Assembly: GCA_006438735.1 (NCBI GenBank)
Contig: RCZF01000002.1
Coordinates: 377,501-441,500, forward strand
From: Sphingomonas koreensis
Lineage (GTDB): Bacteria; Pseudomonadota; Alphaproteobacteria; Sphingomonadales; Sphingomonadaceae
Length of the DNA stretch: 64,000 bases
Direction: 5' to 3'
How positions within the stretch are numbered: the first letter of the stretch is position 1; each line of letters begins with the position of its first letter. The notes under the pieces are model-generated. The model had not been told where the DNA came from. It ran no database searches and worked only from the letters and a program-made list of their open reading frames with translations. Shown here in pieces: positions 8,455 through 16,532 of this stretch. The position numbers and the translations under genes were made by a program.

Positions 8455-9235
8455 GCTGTCGGGCTTCACCGCCGGCTTCACCGCGCGCCACAACGCCGCC
8501 GCCGAAGCGCTGCACCACGCCTTCCACGTCGAGGGCCAGGACTTCTCGCCTGCCGATCTGAAGGCGCGCGCGGGCAATCGCGGGCCGAACTCGTTCGCGC
8601 CGCAGGACGGCAAGCCGAAGCATTTCAGCCCGGCCGACGCGCAGGCCAATCCAACCGAGGGCTGGGATCCGTTCGCAGCCGCCAACGCCGATCAACCGCC
8701 GGCCGGCGCAAGCAGCTTCATCGATCCGATCAAGGCGGCGCACGACATGGGCTATGCCGAGGGGATAGCGCACGACATGGGCTATGCCGAGGGGATGGTC
8801 GCCGGCCAGGCCGCGGCGGCCGAGGCGCAGGCGCGCGACCGGGCGTTGTTCGAAGGGCTCGCCACGGCGCTGCGCGCCGGCGGTCAGCTCGATCGCGAGA
8901 AGATGGCGGGGCAATTGCGCCAGACCGTGCTGCATCTGGTGCGGCGGCTGGTCGGCGAGGTCGGCATTGCGCCCGATCTACTGGCCAAGCGCATCACCGT
9001 CGCCGCCGAAATGCTCGCCGACAGCGCCGAATCGGCGTTGCTCCATGTCCACCCGGACGATGTGCCGTTGCTCGACGGCAAGCTGCCCAAGACGATCTTC
9101 GCGGCCGGCGATGCGAGCGTGGTGCGCGGCAGCTTCGTGCTCGAATCGGCCTCGACGATCGTCGAGGACGGCCCCGAGCTGTGGCTCGAACAATTGACCC
9201 AGGCGATCGATCGTATCGCCGTGCCGCGCGACTGA
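8447..9235 (+). CDS. fliH: flagellar export-apparatus stator protein FliH
   Basis: A 262-residue protein in the FliH position between fliG and fliI. FliH dimers hold the FliI ATPase at the export gate. The N-terminal ~85 residues are low-complexity; then come a GYAEG-type glycine repeat stretch (about 99-118) and a conserved C-terminal domain (QTVLHLVRRLVGEVGI... LHVHPDDVPLL... SSTIVEDG-like end). Identity rests on context plus this domain pattern, since FliH diverges quickly. An exact duplication of a 10-residue unit is noted separately. Confidence 0.88.
   Translation: MSELSGFTAGFTARHNAAAEALHHAFHVEGQDFSPADLKARAGNRGPNSFAPQDGKPKHFSPADAQANPTEGWDPFAAANADQPPAGASSFIDPIKAAHDMGYAEGIAHDMGYAEGMVAGQAAAAEAQARDRALFEGLATALRAGGQLDREKMAGQLRQTVLHLVRRLVGEVGIAPDLLAKRITVAAEMLADSAESALLHVHPDDVPLLDGKLPKTIFAAGDASVVRGSFVLESASTIVEDGPELWLEQLTQAIDRIAVPRD
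8738..8796 (+). repeat. tandem 30-bp duplication inside fliH
   Basis: The unit GCGCACGACATGGGCTATGC... occurs at 8738-8766 and again at 8768-8796, identical over 29 bases with a 30-base period. It encodes AHDMGYAEGI followed by AHDMGYAEGM. The near-perfect identity at DNA level implies a recent slippage or unequal crossover event in the FliH linker. Confidence 0.92.
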
Positions 9236-9240
9236 TAGCG

Positions 9241-10575
9241 ATGCTCAACCGCTTCACCGGCGATTATCTCGAAACGATCGGGCGCGCCGATTTCACGCCC
9301 AAGCCGAAGATTTCCGGCCGGCTCGCCTCGTTCGATGGCTTGCTCATGGAAGCGATCGGGCTGTCGCTGCCGGTCGGCACGGTGTGCGCGGTCGGTGGCG
9401 TCGGCGGCTCGGCGCGCGTCGAGGCCGAAGTGATCGGCTTTCGGGGCGAGCGCACCCTGTTGATGAACCTGGGCGGCCCCGCGCCGTTGCTGCCGCAATC
9501 GCCGGTCCGCCCGGTCGGCGCGCCGGGCGAGGCCGAGGTCGGCGCGGCGCTGCTCGGCCGCGTGGTCGATGGCGCCGGCAAGCCGATCGACGGGCTCGGC
9601 CCGATCCGCGGCGCGAAACACTGGCCGCTCGCCGGCAAATTGCAATCGCCGCTCGATCGCGGCCGCGTGCTCGAGCCGATGGACGTCGGCGTGCGCGCGA
9701 TCAACGGGCTGCTGACGATCGGCCAGGGCCAGCGCGTCGGCATCATGGCGGGCTCCGGCGTCGGCAAATCGGTGCTGCTCGGGATGATCGTCCGCGCCGC
9801 CGAAGCCGACGTGATCGTGATCGGGCTGATCGGCGAACGCTCGCGCGAAGTCGCCGACTTTCTGGAGACCAAGGTCGCCGGTGCGGCGCGCGCGCGATCG
9901 GTGGTGGTGGCGGTGCCGGCCAATCACTCGCCGGTGCTGCGCATCCGCGGCGCGCTGCGCGCCACCGCGATCGCCGAAGGATTTCGCGCCGAGGGCAAGA
10001 AGGTGCTGCTGATCATGGACTCGCTGACCCGCGTCGCGCACGCCGGCCGCGAGATCGGGCTGGCGCTGGGCGAATCGGCGTCGGCGCGCGGCTATCCGCC
10101 GAGCGCCATCGCGATGCTGCCGAGCCTGATCGAACGCGCCGGCACCGACGTGCACACCGGCGGCTCGATCACCGCGATCTACACCGTGCTCGCCGATGGC
10201 GACGACGGCAACGATCCGGTAGTCGATTCGGCGCGATCGATCCTCGACGGGCATATCGTGCTGTCGCGCCAGCTCGCCGAGCGCGGCGTCTATCCGGCGA
10301 TCGATCTCGGCCCGTCGGTGAGCCGGGTGATGACCGATATCGCCGCGCCCGATCACATCAAGGCCGCGCGCGTGCTGCGTCGCCATCTCGCCACTTATGA
10401 GGAAAACCGCGATCTCGTGCTGATGGGCGCCTATCGCCCCGGCGCCGACCGCGCGATCGACGCGGCGATCGCCTGCCACGGCGCGGTGATGGAATATATC
10501 CGCCAGGATGCCGACGATGTCGTGCCGCTGGACGCCGCGGTCGCCGAATTGATCGGCGTGTTCGGCGATGGCTAA
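9241..10575 (+). CDS. fliI: flagellum-specific ATPase FliI
   Basis: A 444-residue hexameric ATPase of the flagellar type III export system, related to the F1 beta subunit. Seen: Walker A GSGVGKS (171-177), Walker B KVLLIMDSLTRVAHA, the type III ATPase signature SARGYPPSAIAMLPSLIERAG, and GSITAIYTVLADGDDGNDP. The ATG at 9241 lies five bases after fliH and is preferred; a GTG 60 bases upstream would run inside fliH and add an unlikely leader. The next gene, fliJ, overlaps its end by eight bases. Confidence 0.96.
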   Translation: MLNRFTGDYLETIGRADFTPKPKISGRLASFDGLLMEAIGLSLPVGTVCAVGGVGGSARVEAEVIGFRGERTLLMNLGGPAPLLPQSPVRPVGAPGEAEVGAALLGRVVDGAGKPIDGLGPIRGAKHWPLAGKLQSPLDRGRVLEPMDVGVRAINGLLTIGQGQRVGIMAGSGVGKSVLLGMIVRAAEADVIVIGLIGERSREVADFLETKVAGAARARSVVVAVPANHSPVLRIRGALRATAIAEGFRAEGKKVLLIMDSLTRVAHAGREIGLALGESASARGYPPSAIAMLPSLIERAGTDVHTGGSITAIYTVLADGDDGNDPVVDSARSILDGHIVLSRQLAERGVYPAIDLGPSVSRVMTDIAAPDHIKAARVLRRHLATYEENRDLVLMGAYRPGADRAIDAAIACHGAVMEYIRQDADDVVPLDAAVAELIGVFGDG

Positions 10576-10987
10576 AGCGAAGACGCTCGATCGGCTGCTG
10601 CGCGTCCGCACGCTGCAATTGGGGCTGGTCCGCGCCGAGGAAGCGCGCGCGCACGAAAAGCTCGCGAGCGAAGCGGCGCTGCGCAACCGCATCATGCAAC
10701 TCACCGAAAGCGTCGATCCGGCGACGCCGCCGGGTTCCGCGTTCAGCCTGATCGCCGCGGCGCATTTTCGCGATCGGCTGCACCGATCGGCCGAGACCGC
10801 CGATGCGCGCGTGATCGCGGCGCAGCGCCTCGCCGCGCGCGCCGGCGAAGCGACGCGCGACGCCAAGCGCGATCACGCCGCGATCGAGAAGCTGATCGCG
10901 CGCGAGGACGCCGTCCAGCTGGTCAAGGCGATCCGCGCGCTCGAGGAATCGCCGCCGGTGCGCAAATTCCGGCACGATCCTTGCTGA
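10568..10987 (+). CDS. fliJ: flagellar export chaperone FliJ (probable)
   Basis: A 139-residue, strongly helical, charged protein (long Ala/Arg/Glu helices without Pro in the body) expected to form the antiparallel coiled coil of FliJ, which inserts into the FliI hexamer and cycles chaperones. Sequence similarity to FliJ is weak in general, so the call depends on size, coiled-coil character, the N-terminal KTLDRLLRVRTLQLGLVRAEEARA pattern and its position overlapping fliI and preceding fliK. Confidence 0.82.
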   Translation: MAKAKTLDRLLRVRTLQLGLVRAEEARAHEKLASEAALRNRIMQLTESVDPATPPGSAFSLIAAAHFRDRLHRSAETADARVIAAQRLAARAGEATRDAKRDHAAIEKLIAREDAVQLVKAIRALEESPPVRKFRHDPC

Positions 10988-11022
10988 TCACCTGATGGCT
11001 TGCCGCCGAACAGGGATCGCCG

Positions 11023-13095
11023 ATGTTGCCTCTTTCGCTTTCGACCATCTTGCCGCCCGCGACGACGCCGGGCGCGGGGCCGTCCCCCGCGCCATCGGAT
11101 GCGTTTTCGGCGGCAATGGCCGATGCGCTGACGCTGCCGGCCCCACCACCCGATAGCAAGGCGAGCGCCGCCGGCGAACGGCAAGACACTGCCGACGACG
11201 GCAAATCCTTGCCGGCCGATGCCGACGCGAGCCCTGACGACGCGACCGACAGCGACCGCATCGACCCGGCCTTCGCCTGGCTGGCGACGCCGACGCCGGT
11301 GCTGGTGTCGATGCCGCCGATCGCGACCGATGCGCCGCGCGCGGGCCGGCCGGCCGCCGCCGCGCCCGGCAAGCTGACGCCGGATCAGATTGCGGCGATG
11401 ATGTCGCCCGCCGTTCCGCATGTCGCGGTAGATGCCGCCTCGCCGCCAAGCGCCTCGCCCACGCCGTCGCGGTCGATCACGACGACGAGCAAGCCCGTGT
11501 TGTTGTCCTCGGCAGCGGTAACGCTGCCAATGCAGAACGCCACCACTGCGGCGCCGGTCGATAAGGCGATCGCGCAGGCCCCGAAGATCGACGCGATCGC
11601 GCTGCCTGTCACGCCGCTAGCGAGTAGCATGACGCATCCACGGCTCGCGCCGATGACGCCGAAGCCGCCGTTACTGACCGTGTCCTTTCCATCCAAGCTT
11701 GGCGGTACGGCGGCGCCGACGCCGTCGATGGCGACCCCGCTCTCAATGAGCAGCGATGTCCAGCTTTCGACAATCGGTGCGAATACGCAGCCGACACTCG
11801 CGTCCGGTTCGGGCTCGCTGCCGCAGCCGGCATCGCCGCTTCAACGCGCCGATTTGCTGGAGCCGGCGACGCTGGTGCCCGTCGACGCCATTACAACGAC
11901 GCGGTTCGTGCCTGCGCAAACGGCGCAGCCCAGGTCAGCGACCGACCGGCCCGCGGCGGAACCGCTTGCGACGATCGCGGCCAAAGGAGCCCCGCCCGCT
12001 CCAACAATCGCCGCCGATCGCGCGACTCGCGCTGACGCTCCACCCCGCGTGCTGACGGCTGCGACGCTGATTCAACCCAATACGGTCGTAGCCGCTCCGC
12101 TCACGATCAACAGCGTGCCTGCGCCGCAGTTCATCGCGCCGGTCAGCGTCGTGTTGGCGCCCGCCGACACTTCGTCGCGGCCTGCGCACGAGACGCTTGC
12201 GACGATAACGATAAAGGGGGGCCCGGCCGCGCCGACAATCGCCCCTGATCGGGCGGCGAACGACGCTCCACCGGCCGAGAAGACGGCAGCGGCACCGATT
12301 CAGACGGTGACGACCGCAGCGGCACCGCTCACGAGCAATAGTGCGCCTGCGCCGCTGTCCGCCGCGCCGCTCAACATCGCCCTGCCGGCCGTCGGGATGC
12401 CGACGCCGCCAGCGCGTCCGGTGGCTTCCGTGGTGCGCGATGCGGCGGGTGCGGTTGCAACGCCGATGGCGGCGCAGACCGTGCCGGTTGCTGCGCCGCC
12501 CGCGCCGCGCAGCGTGGCGCAGCCGGCGGCGATCGCGTTCGGCCAGGCGATCGCCACGGTGATCGCCGAGGAACGCCGCGCCAAGCCCGTGCTCGACGAC
12601 GCCGATCCGATCCTGCCGAATGCCGGCCTCGCCGGCGCCGGACTCGCCACGCAGCCGATGGCGGCGGTCGCGGCGCTGTCGGGCGCGCAGCAGGCGCCGC
12701 TCGACATGCACCGCGACGATTGGCCGCAAGCGATGATCGACCGGATCGAGGCGTTTCGCGACGCCGCCGACGCCAACGATACGCGCATTCGGCTGGTGCC
12801 CGACGCGCTCGGCAAGATCGACGTCTCGCTGCGCCACGACAGCGACGGCGTGCGCGTGCATTTCGCCGCCGAGATGCCGGCGACGCAGCAGCTGCTCACG
12901 AACGCCCAGCCCAAGCTCGCCGAGCTGGCGCAGGCACGCGGGCTGCGGCTCGGCCAGGGCGGCATCGCCAGCGACGCCGGCAACACCGGCCAGCATCACC
13001 AGGGCGCGGCGACACCGCCCCCTGCCCAGTTCACCCGGCCGGCATCGGCAGCGGCGACCATCGCCGGCGCCGATGCCGACACCCGCCTCGCCTGA
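11023..13095 (+). CDS. fliK: flagellar hook-length control protein FliK
   Basis: A 690-residue protein, long for FliK. Residues 1 to about 555 are a Pro/Ala/Thr-rich disordered region that acts as the molecular ruler; the C-terminal ~110 residues hold the conserved Flg_hook domain (TRIRLVPDALGKIDVSLRHDSDGVRVHF... LTNAQPKLAELAQARGLRL) that switches FlhB specificity from hook to filament. The unusual length comes partly from an internal duplication of about 77 residues (separate entry). The gene starts 35 bases after fliJ, with AGGGATCG in the leader. Confidence 0.92.
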   Translation: MLPLSLSTILPPATTPGAGPSPAPSDAFSAAMADALTLPAPPPDSKASAAGERQDTADDGKSLPADADASPDDATDSDRIDPAFAWLATPTPVLVSMPPIATDAPRAGRPAAAAPGKLTPDQIAAMMSPAVPHVAVDAASPPSASPTPSRSITTTSKPVLLSSAAVTLPMQNATTAAPVDKAIAQAPKIDAIALPVTPLASSMTHPRLAPMTPKPPLLTVSFPSKLGGTAAPTPSMATPLSMSSDVQLSTIGANTQPTLASGSGSLPQPASPLQRADLLEPATLVPVDAITTTRFVPAQTAQPRSATDRPAAEPLATIAAKGAPPAPTIAADRATRADAPPRVLTAATLIQPNTVVAAPLTINSVPAPQFIAPVSVVLAPADTSSRPAHETLATITIKGGPAAPTIAPDRAANDAPPAEKTAAAPIQTVTTAAAPLTSNSAPAPLSAAPLNIALPAVGMPTPPARPVASVVRDAAGAVATPMAAQTVPVAAPPAPRSVAQPAAIAFGQAIATVIAEERRAKPVLDDADPILPNAGLAGAGLATQPMAAVAALSGAQQAPLDMHRDDWPQAMIDRIEAFRDAADANDTRIRLVPDALGKIDVSLRHDSDGVRVHFAAEMPATQQLLTNAQPKLAELAQARGLRLGQGGIASDAGNTGQHHQGAATPPPAQFTRPASAAATIAGADADTRLA
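11965..12426 (+). repeat. two-copy tandem repeat of 231 bp in the fliK ruler region
   Basis: Copy 1 begins at 11965 (LATIAAKGAPPAPTIAADRA) and copy 2 at 12196 (LATITIKGGPAAPTIAPDRA), exactly 231 bases or 77 codons apart. Later shared stretches include AAPLTINSVPAPQ against AAPLTSNSAPAPL. The copies have diverged, so this is an old duplication. The right boundary is approximate. Confidence 0.75.
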
Positions 13096-13113
13096 TTTTG
13101 AAGGAGCCTCGAC

Positions 13114-13713
13114 ATGGCCGATAGCGTTGAACAACCACCGAAGAAGAAGGGCAAGCTGGTCAAGCTGATCGGCCTTGTCGTCGTGCTGCTGCTGCTGATC
13201 GGCGGCGGCGTCGGCGCCGGCATGTATTTCGCCGGATCGATGGGCGGATCGGCCAAGGCGGCCGCGCCCGACAATCAGCCGCGGCTCGTGCCCAAAAGCG
13301 AGGAAGTGCGCGTGAGCGCCGCCGGCGGATCGGGCAGCGAGACCAGCGGCGACGGCAAGAAGGAAGCGACGCCGCCGGGCGAAGGCGGGGCGAAATACGC
13401 TTCGACCTATTACGAGCTCGACAAGGATTTCACCGCCAATCTGCAGGACAGCGTGCACTACGTCCAGGTCGGCATCGCGGTGTCGACGCCGTACGATCAG
13501 CGCGTCATCGACAATCTCAAGACGCATGAGATCGCGGTGCGATCGGCGATCCTGATGGCGCTCGGCGATACCTCCGAGGACGAGGTGTTCACTTCCGACG
13601 GCAAGAAGCAATTGCAGGTCCGGCTGGCCAAATCGATCAACCAGGTTCTGCAGGAAAAGGAAGGCTTCGGCGGCATCGGTAACGTTTACTTTACCAATTT
13701 CGTCGTTCAGTGA
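13114..13713 (+). CDS. fliL: flagellar basal body-associated protein FliL
   Basis: A 199-residue single-pass inner-membrane protein that surrounds and supports the stators. After a basic cytoplasmic tail (EQPPKKKGKLVKLI) comes one membrane helix (about residues 14-36), a linker, and the periplasmic FliL domain with YYELDKDFTANLQDSVHYVQVGIAVST and a C-terminal VYFTNFVVQ ending. A strong AAGGAG site lies ahead of the ATG. It stands between fliK and fliM as in many flagellar operons. Confidence 0.93.
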   Translation: MADSVEQPPKKKGKLVKLIGLVVVLLLLIGGGVGAGMYFAGSMGGSAKAAAPDNQPRLVPKSEEVRVSAAGGSGSETSGDGKKEATPPGEGGAKYASTYYELDKDFTANLQDSVHYVQVGIAVSTPYDQRVIDNLKTHEIAVRSAILMALGDTSEDEVFTSDGKKQLQVRLAKSINQVLQEKEGFGGIGNVYFTNFVVQ

Positions 13714-13717
13714 GGAC

Positions 13718-14677
13718 ATGGTTAACAGCCCTTCATCCTCGGCCAAGCCCGACCGGCGCGATCGCCCGCGCGGGAGCGTGGAGGCGGCGACCGCGTTCGG
13801 TGCGCCCAAGCTCAATCCGTTCGGCGATCTGCATACCGTGCAGCATCTGTCGGCGCGGCTGGCGCGATCGATGCGCGGCGTATTCGAGCCCATCCTCCGG
13901 CGCGAGCTGCGCATTTGGGCCGAGCCGCTGGTCGTCCAGCGCTTCGCCGATTACCGCGCCGAGCGCGCCGAAGGGCTGACCGCCTGGATGCCGCTGACGA
14001 TGACGCCGTCGCCGTCGTCCTCACCGGGCAAGGCGCTGGTTGTGATCGACGGGCGCTTCGTCCTCGAAATGCTCGATCTGTTCTTCGGCGGCGCGGGCGA
14101 TACGCCCAAGGCGCTGCCGGGCGAATTCTCGCCGGCCGCCGAGGCGATGGTCGCGCGCGTGGCGATGATGCTCGGCGGGCCGCTCAAATCGGCCTGGGAG
14201 CCGCTGGCGCGGATCGATTTCACGCCCGGCCATGTCGAGGCCAATCCGGCGATGCTGACCGATCTCGACAGCGACGACGCGATGGTCGTCACCCGCTTCG
14301 GCATCGCCACCGGCAATGACGATCCCGATTTCGTCGACATCGTCTATCCGGTCGCCGCGCTGCGGCCGCACACGATGTCGCTCAAGGGCAAGGTCCACGG
14401 CAAGACCGCGGCGCCCGATCCGAGCTGGAGCTCGGCGCTGACGCGCGCGGCGATGGCGGTGAAGTTCCCGATCCGGTCGGTGCTCGCCGAGCCGACGATC
14501 TCGCTCGCCACGCTGATGGAGCTCAAGACCGGCGACGTCATCCCGATCTCGTTCGGCCCCGATGTGCCGGTGATGGTCGGCGGCGATCGTCTCGGCACCG
14601 GCACCGTCGGCACGTCGAACGGCAAGGCCGCGATCAAATTGAGCTCGCTCGCACGTATTCAACACGAGGATTTTTAG
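13718..14677 (+). CDS. fliM: flagellar motor switch protein FliM
   Basis: A 319-residue C-ring protein that binds phosphorylated CheY and FliG. The CheC-like middle domain (VVIDGRFVLEMLDLFFGG, with the glycine-rich GGAGD stretch) and the C-terminal SpoA domain (TLMELKTGDVIPISFGPDVPVMVGGDRLGTGTVG) are visible. The N-terminal CheY-binding peptide typical of gamma-proteobacterial FliM (LSQxEID) is not obvious. The ATG follows GAGG by four bases. Confidence 0.93.
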   Translation: MVNSPSSSAKPDRRDRPRGSVEAATAFGAPKLNPFGDLHTVQHLSARLARSMRGVFEPILRRELRIWAEPLVVQRFADYRAERAEGLTAWMPLTMTPSPSSSPGKALVVIDGRFVLEMLDLFFGGAGDTPKALPGEFSPAAEAMVARVAMMLGGPLKSAWEPLARIDFTPGHVEANPAMLTDLDSDDAMVVTRFGIATGNDDPDFVDIVYPVAALRPHTMSLKGKVHGKTAAPDPSWSSALTRAAMAVKFPIRSVLAEPTISLATLMELKTGDVIPISFGPDVPVMVGGDRLGTGTVGTSNGKAAIKLSSLARIQHEDF

Positions 14678-14680
14678 GCG

Positions 14681-14980
14681 ATGAACGACATGACGGGGGG
14701 GATCCCGGTTGACGGGGCAGTGGCGGCCAATTTCCGGTTGCTGCAGGATGTCGACGTCAAGCTGACGGTCGAGATCGGTTCGACGCAATTGACGCTGCGC
14801 GATCTGCTCGCGCTCGGCGAATCGAGCGTGATCGAGCTCGATCGCCAGGCCAACGAGCTGCTCGACGTGTTCGTCAACGGCACGCTGATCGGGCGCGGTG
14901 AGGTGGTCACCGTCGGTGAGCGCTTCGGCGTGCGGATGACCGAGCTGGTGAGCCCCGACAAGCGCGCCAAACCGCTATGA
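14681..14980 (+). CDS. fliN: flagellar motor switch protein FliN
   Basis: A compact 99-residue C-ring protein consisting almost only of a SpoA domain: VDVKLTVEIGSTQLTLRDLLALGESSVIELDRQANELLDVFVNGTLIGRGEVVTVGERFGVRMTEL, the standard FliN pattern. It lies three bases after fliM and overlaps fliO by ATGA. Confidence 0.95.
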   Translation: MNDMTGGIPVDGAVAANFRLLQDVDVKLTVEIGSTQLTLRDLLALGESSVIELDRQANELLDVFVNGTLIGRGEVVTVGERFGVRMTELVSPDKRAKPL

Positions 14981-15231
14981 TGTGGTCCTATATCCTCAAG
15001 CTGATCGTGCTGCTGCCGCTCGTCTGCGGGCTGATGATCGGCTGCCTGTGGTTGTGGCGGCGGTTCGAGGGCCGGATGCCGGGGCAACCGGCGAATCGGA
15101 TGCTCAAGGTCTCGGAAACGATGATGATCTCGCCCGGGCTGCGGCTCGCGGTGCTTGAGTTCGAGGGCAAGAAACTGCTCGTCGCGGTCGGCCGCGGCGG
15201 CGTCAATCTGATTGACCGGAGCGAGGCATGA
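14977..15231 (+). CDS. fliO: flagellar biosynthesis protein FliO
   Basis: A short 84-residue single-pass membrane protein: helix at about residues 5-25 (ILKLIVLLPLVCGLMIGCLWLW), then a cytoplasmic domain with LKVSETMMISPGLRLAVLEFEGKKLLVAVGRGGVNLID, the FliO signature. FliO helps assemble the FliP ring of the export gate. It overlaps fliN and fliP by four bases each, the classic fliNOP arrangement. Confidence 0.9.
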   Translation: MMWSYILKLIVLLPLVCGLMIGCLWLWRRFEGRMPGQPANRMLKVSETMMISPGLRLAVLEFEGKKLLVAVGRGGVNLIDRSEA

Positions 15232-16136
15232 GCCAGCCGGTCGTGCGGCGCCTTCGCGGAGACGCGGGCATCTCGCTGTTCGCGCAAGCCCCGGCCGCGC
15301 CGCGATCGGGCAAAGGCGCGAAGATCGTCCTCGTTCTGCTCGCGCTGCTGCTGTGCGTGGTGATCGCGGCGCCGTCGTTCGCGCAAAGCGTGCCGGCGCC
15401 GGCGCCGATCGCGGCACCCGCGACGCCGGGCGTCGGCGATGCGATCGATCGCGCGCTCGGCGATCTCAGCCATTCGGGCACGCCGAGCCAGGCCGGCGGC
15501 AATTCGCAGATGGCGCTCTCGCTGCAGATCCTCATCATCATGGGGCTGCTGACGATCCTGCCGGGCCTGTTGCTGATGATGACGAGCTTCACCCGGATCA
15601 TTATCGTATTGTCGATCCTGCGCCAGGCGCTCGGCCTGCAGCAGACGCCGCCCAACCAGGTACTGATCGGGCTGTCGCTGTTCCTCAGCTTCTTCATCAT
15701 GTCGCCGGTGATCAGCAAGATCAACGCGGCCGCGATCCAGCCCTATTCGGCCGGGCAGATCGGCGCGACCGACATGATCAAGACCGCCGGCGTGCCGCTC
15801 CACGATTTCATGATCAAGCAGACCCGGATGAAGGACATCACGATGTTCGCCGGCATGGCGCATTCCGGCCCGTATCAGAACAGCGCCGACGTGCCTTATT
15901 CGGTGCTGCTGCCGTCGTTCGTCACCAGCGAATTGAAGACTGCGTTTCAGATCGGCTTTCTCATCTTCCTGCCGTTCCTGGTGATCGATCTGGTCGTCGC
16001 GACGGTGCTGATGTCGCTGGGCATGATGATGCTCTCGCCGACGATCATCTCGATGCCATTCAAGCTGCTGCTGTTCGTGCTGGTCGATGGCTGGGCGCTG
16101 ACGATGGGCAGCCTCGCCAATAGTTTCATGAGCTGA
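15228..16136 (+). CDS. fliP: flagellar type III export gate protein FliP
   Basis: A 302-residue membrane protein that with FliQ and FliR forms the export pore. An N-terminal extension of about 40 residues precedes a signal-peptide-like helix (IVLVLLALLLCVVIAAPSFAQS), then the conserved core: LLTILPGLLLMMTSFTRIIIVLSILRQALGLQQTPPNQVLIGLSLFLSFFIM and the C-terminal LPFLVIDLVVATVLMSLGMMMLSP signature. The length is greater than E. coli FliP (245) because of the leader; an internal start is possible but the ATGA overlap with fliO favours this one. Confidence 0.95.
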   Translation: MSQPVVRRLRGDAGISLFAQAPAAPRSGKGAKIVLVLLALLLCVVIAAPSFAQSVPAPAPIAAPATPGVGDAIDRALGDLSHSGTPSQAGGNSQMALSLQILIIMGLLTILPGLLLMMTSFTRIIIVLSILRQALGLQQTPPNQVLIGLSLFLSFFIMSPVISKINAAAIQPYSAGQIGATDMIKTAGVPLHDFMIKQTRMKDITMFAGMAHSGPYQNSADVPYSVLLPSFVTSELKTAFQIGFLIFLPFLVIDLVVATVLMSLGMMMLSPTIISMPFKLLLFVLVDGWALTMGSLANSFMS

Positions 16137-16147
16137 GGACCGGCACG

Positions 16148-16417
16148 GTGGACGCGGATTATTTCCTGACGGTCGCGCATGAGGCGCTGTGGGTGCTGGC
16201 GCTCGCCGCTGCGCCGATCCTGATCCCGGCGCTGCTCGCCGGGCTGATCCTCGGCATGGTCCAGGCGGCGACCTCGATCAACGAACAGACGCTGTCGTTC
16301 GTCCCCAAGCTGATCGTCGTCGGCATCTCGCTGGTGATCTTCGGCGGGCTGATCATGGGGCTGCTGACCGATTTCACCACGAGCATCTTCGAACGCATTC
16401 CGGATCTGGTGCGGTGA
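16148..16417 (+). CDS. fliQ: flagellar type III export gate protein FliQ
   Basis: An 89-residue protein with two membrane helices, matching FliQ in size and sequence (AHEALWVLALAAAPILIPALLAGLILGMVQAATSINEQTLSFVPKLI). FliQ packs around the FliP/FliR pore. It starts with GTG, eleven bases after fliP, behind a GAGGA site. A 115-bp hairpin-rich spacer follows before fliR, unlike the tight packing elsewhere. Confidence 0.95.
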   Translation: MDADYFLTVAHEALWVLALAAAPILIPALLAGLILGMVQAATSINEQTLSFVPKLIVVGISLVIFGGLIMGLLTDFTTSIFERIPDLVR

Positions 16418-16441
16418 CGACTGTGGTGTGGAGGGTTGCGC

Positions 16442-16516
16442 CGCGGCAAAGCCGCGTCGGTCGGGCGTCGGACGCCCGCCGGCCGGGCTCGGTCGCGTGG
16501 CGCGCAGCGTGCGCGC
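16442..16516. repeat. three consecutive GC-rich hairpins between fliQ and fliR
   Basis: Within 75 bases lie three hairpins: CGCGGC-AAA-GCCGCG (16442-16456), CGGGCGT-CGG-ACGCCCG (16462-16478) and GCGCGC-N5-GCGCGC (16500-16516). They end 16 bases before the fliR ATG. They could be a REP-like insertion or an mRNA structure that tunes fliR translation. Confidence 0.6.
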
Positions 16517-16532
16517 TCTCGCGATCTGCGCC

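Noticed and set aside
8884..10866. A 660-codon open frame on the minus strand across fliH, fliI and fliJ
   Set aside because: It is antisense to three clearly recognisable flagellar genes, has Arg/His-rich composition typical of GC-rich shadow frames, and shows no family motif.
11935..13914. A 659-codon minus-strand frame across fliK and fliL
   Set aside because: Shadow of the fliK frame in very GC-rich repetitive DNA; no start signals and arginine-rich nonsense composition.
16428..16532. Use of the GTG at 16428 as the fliR start
   Set aside because: It would give a 35-residue basic extension through three hairpins that FliR proteins do not have; ATG at 16533 gives normal length.
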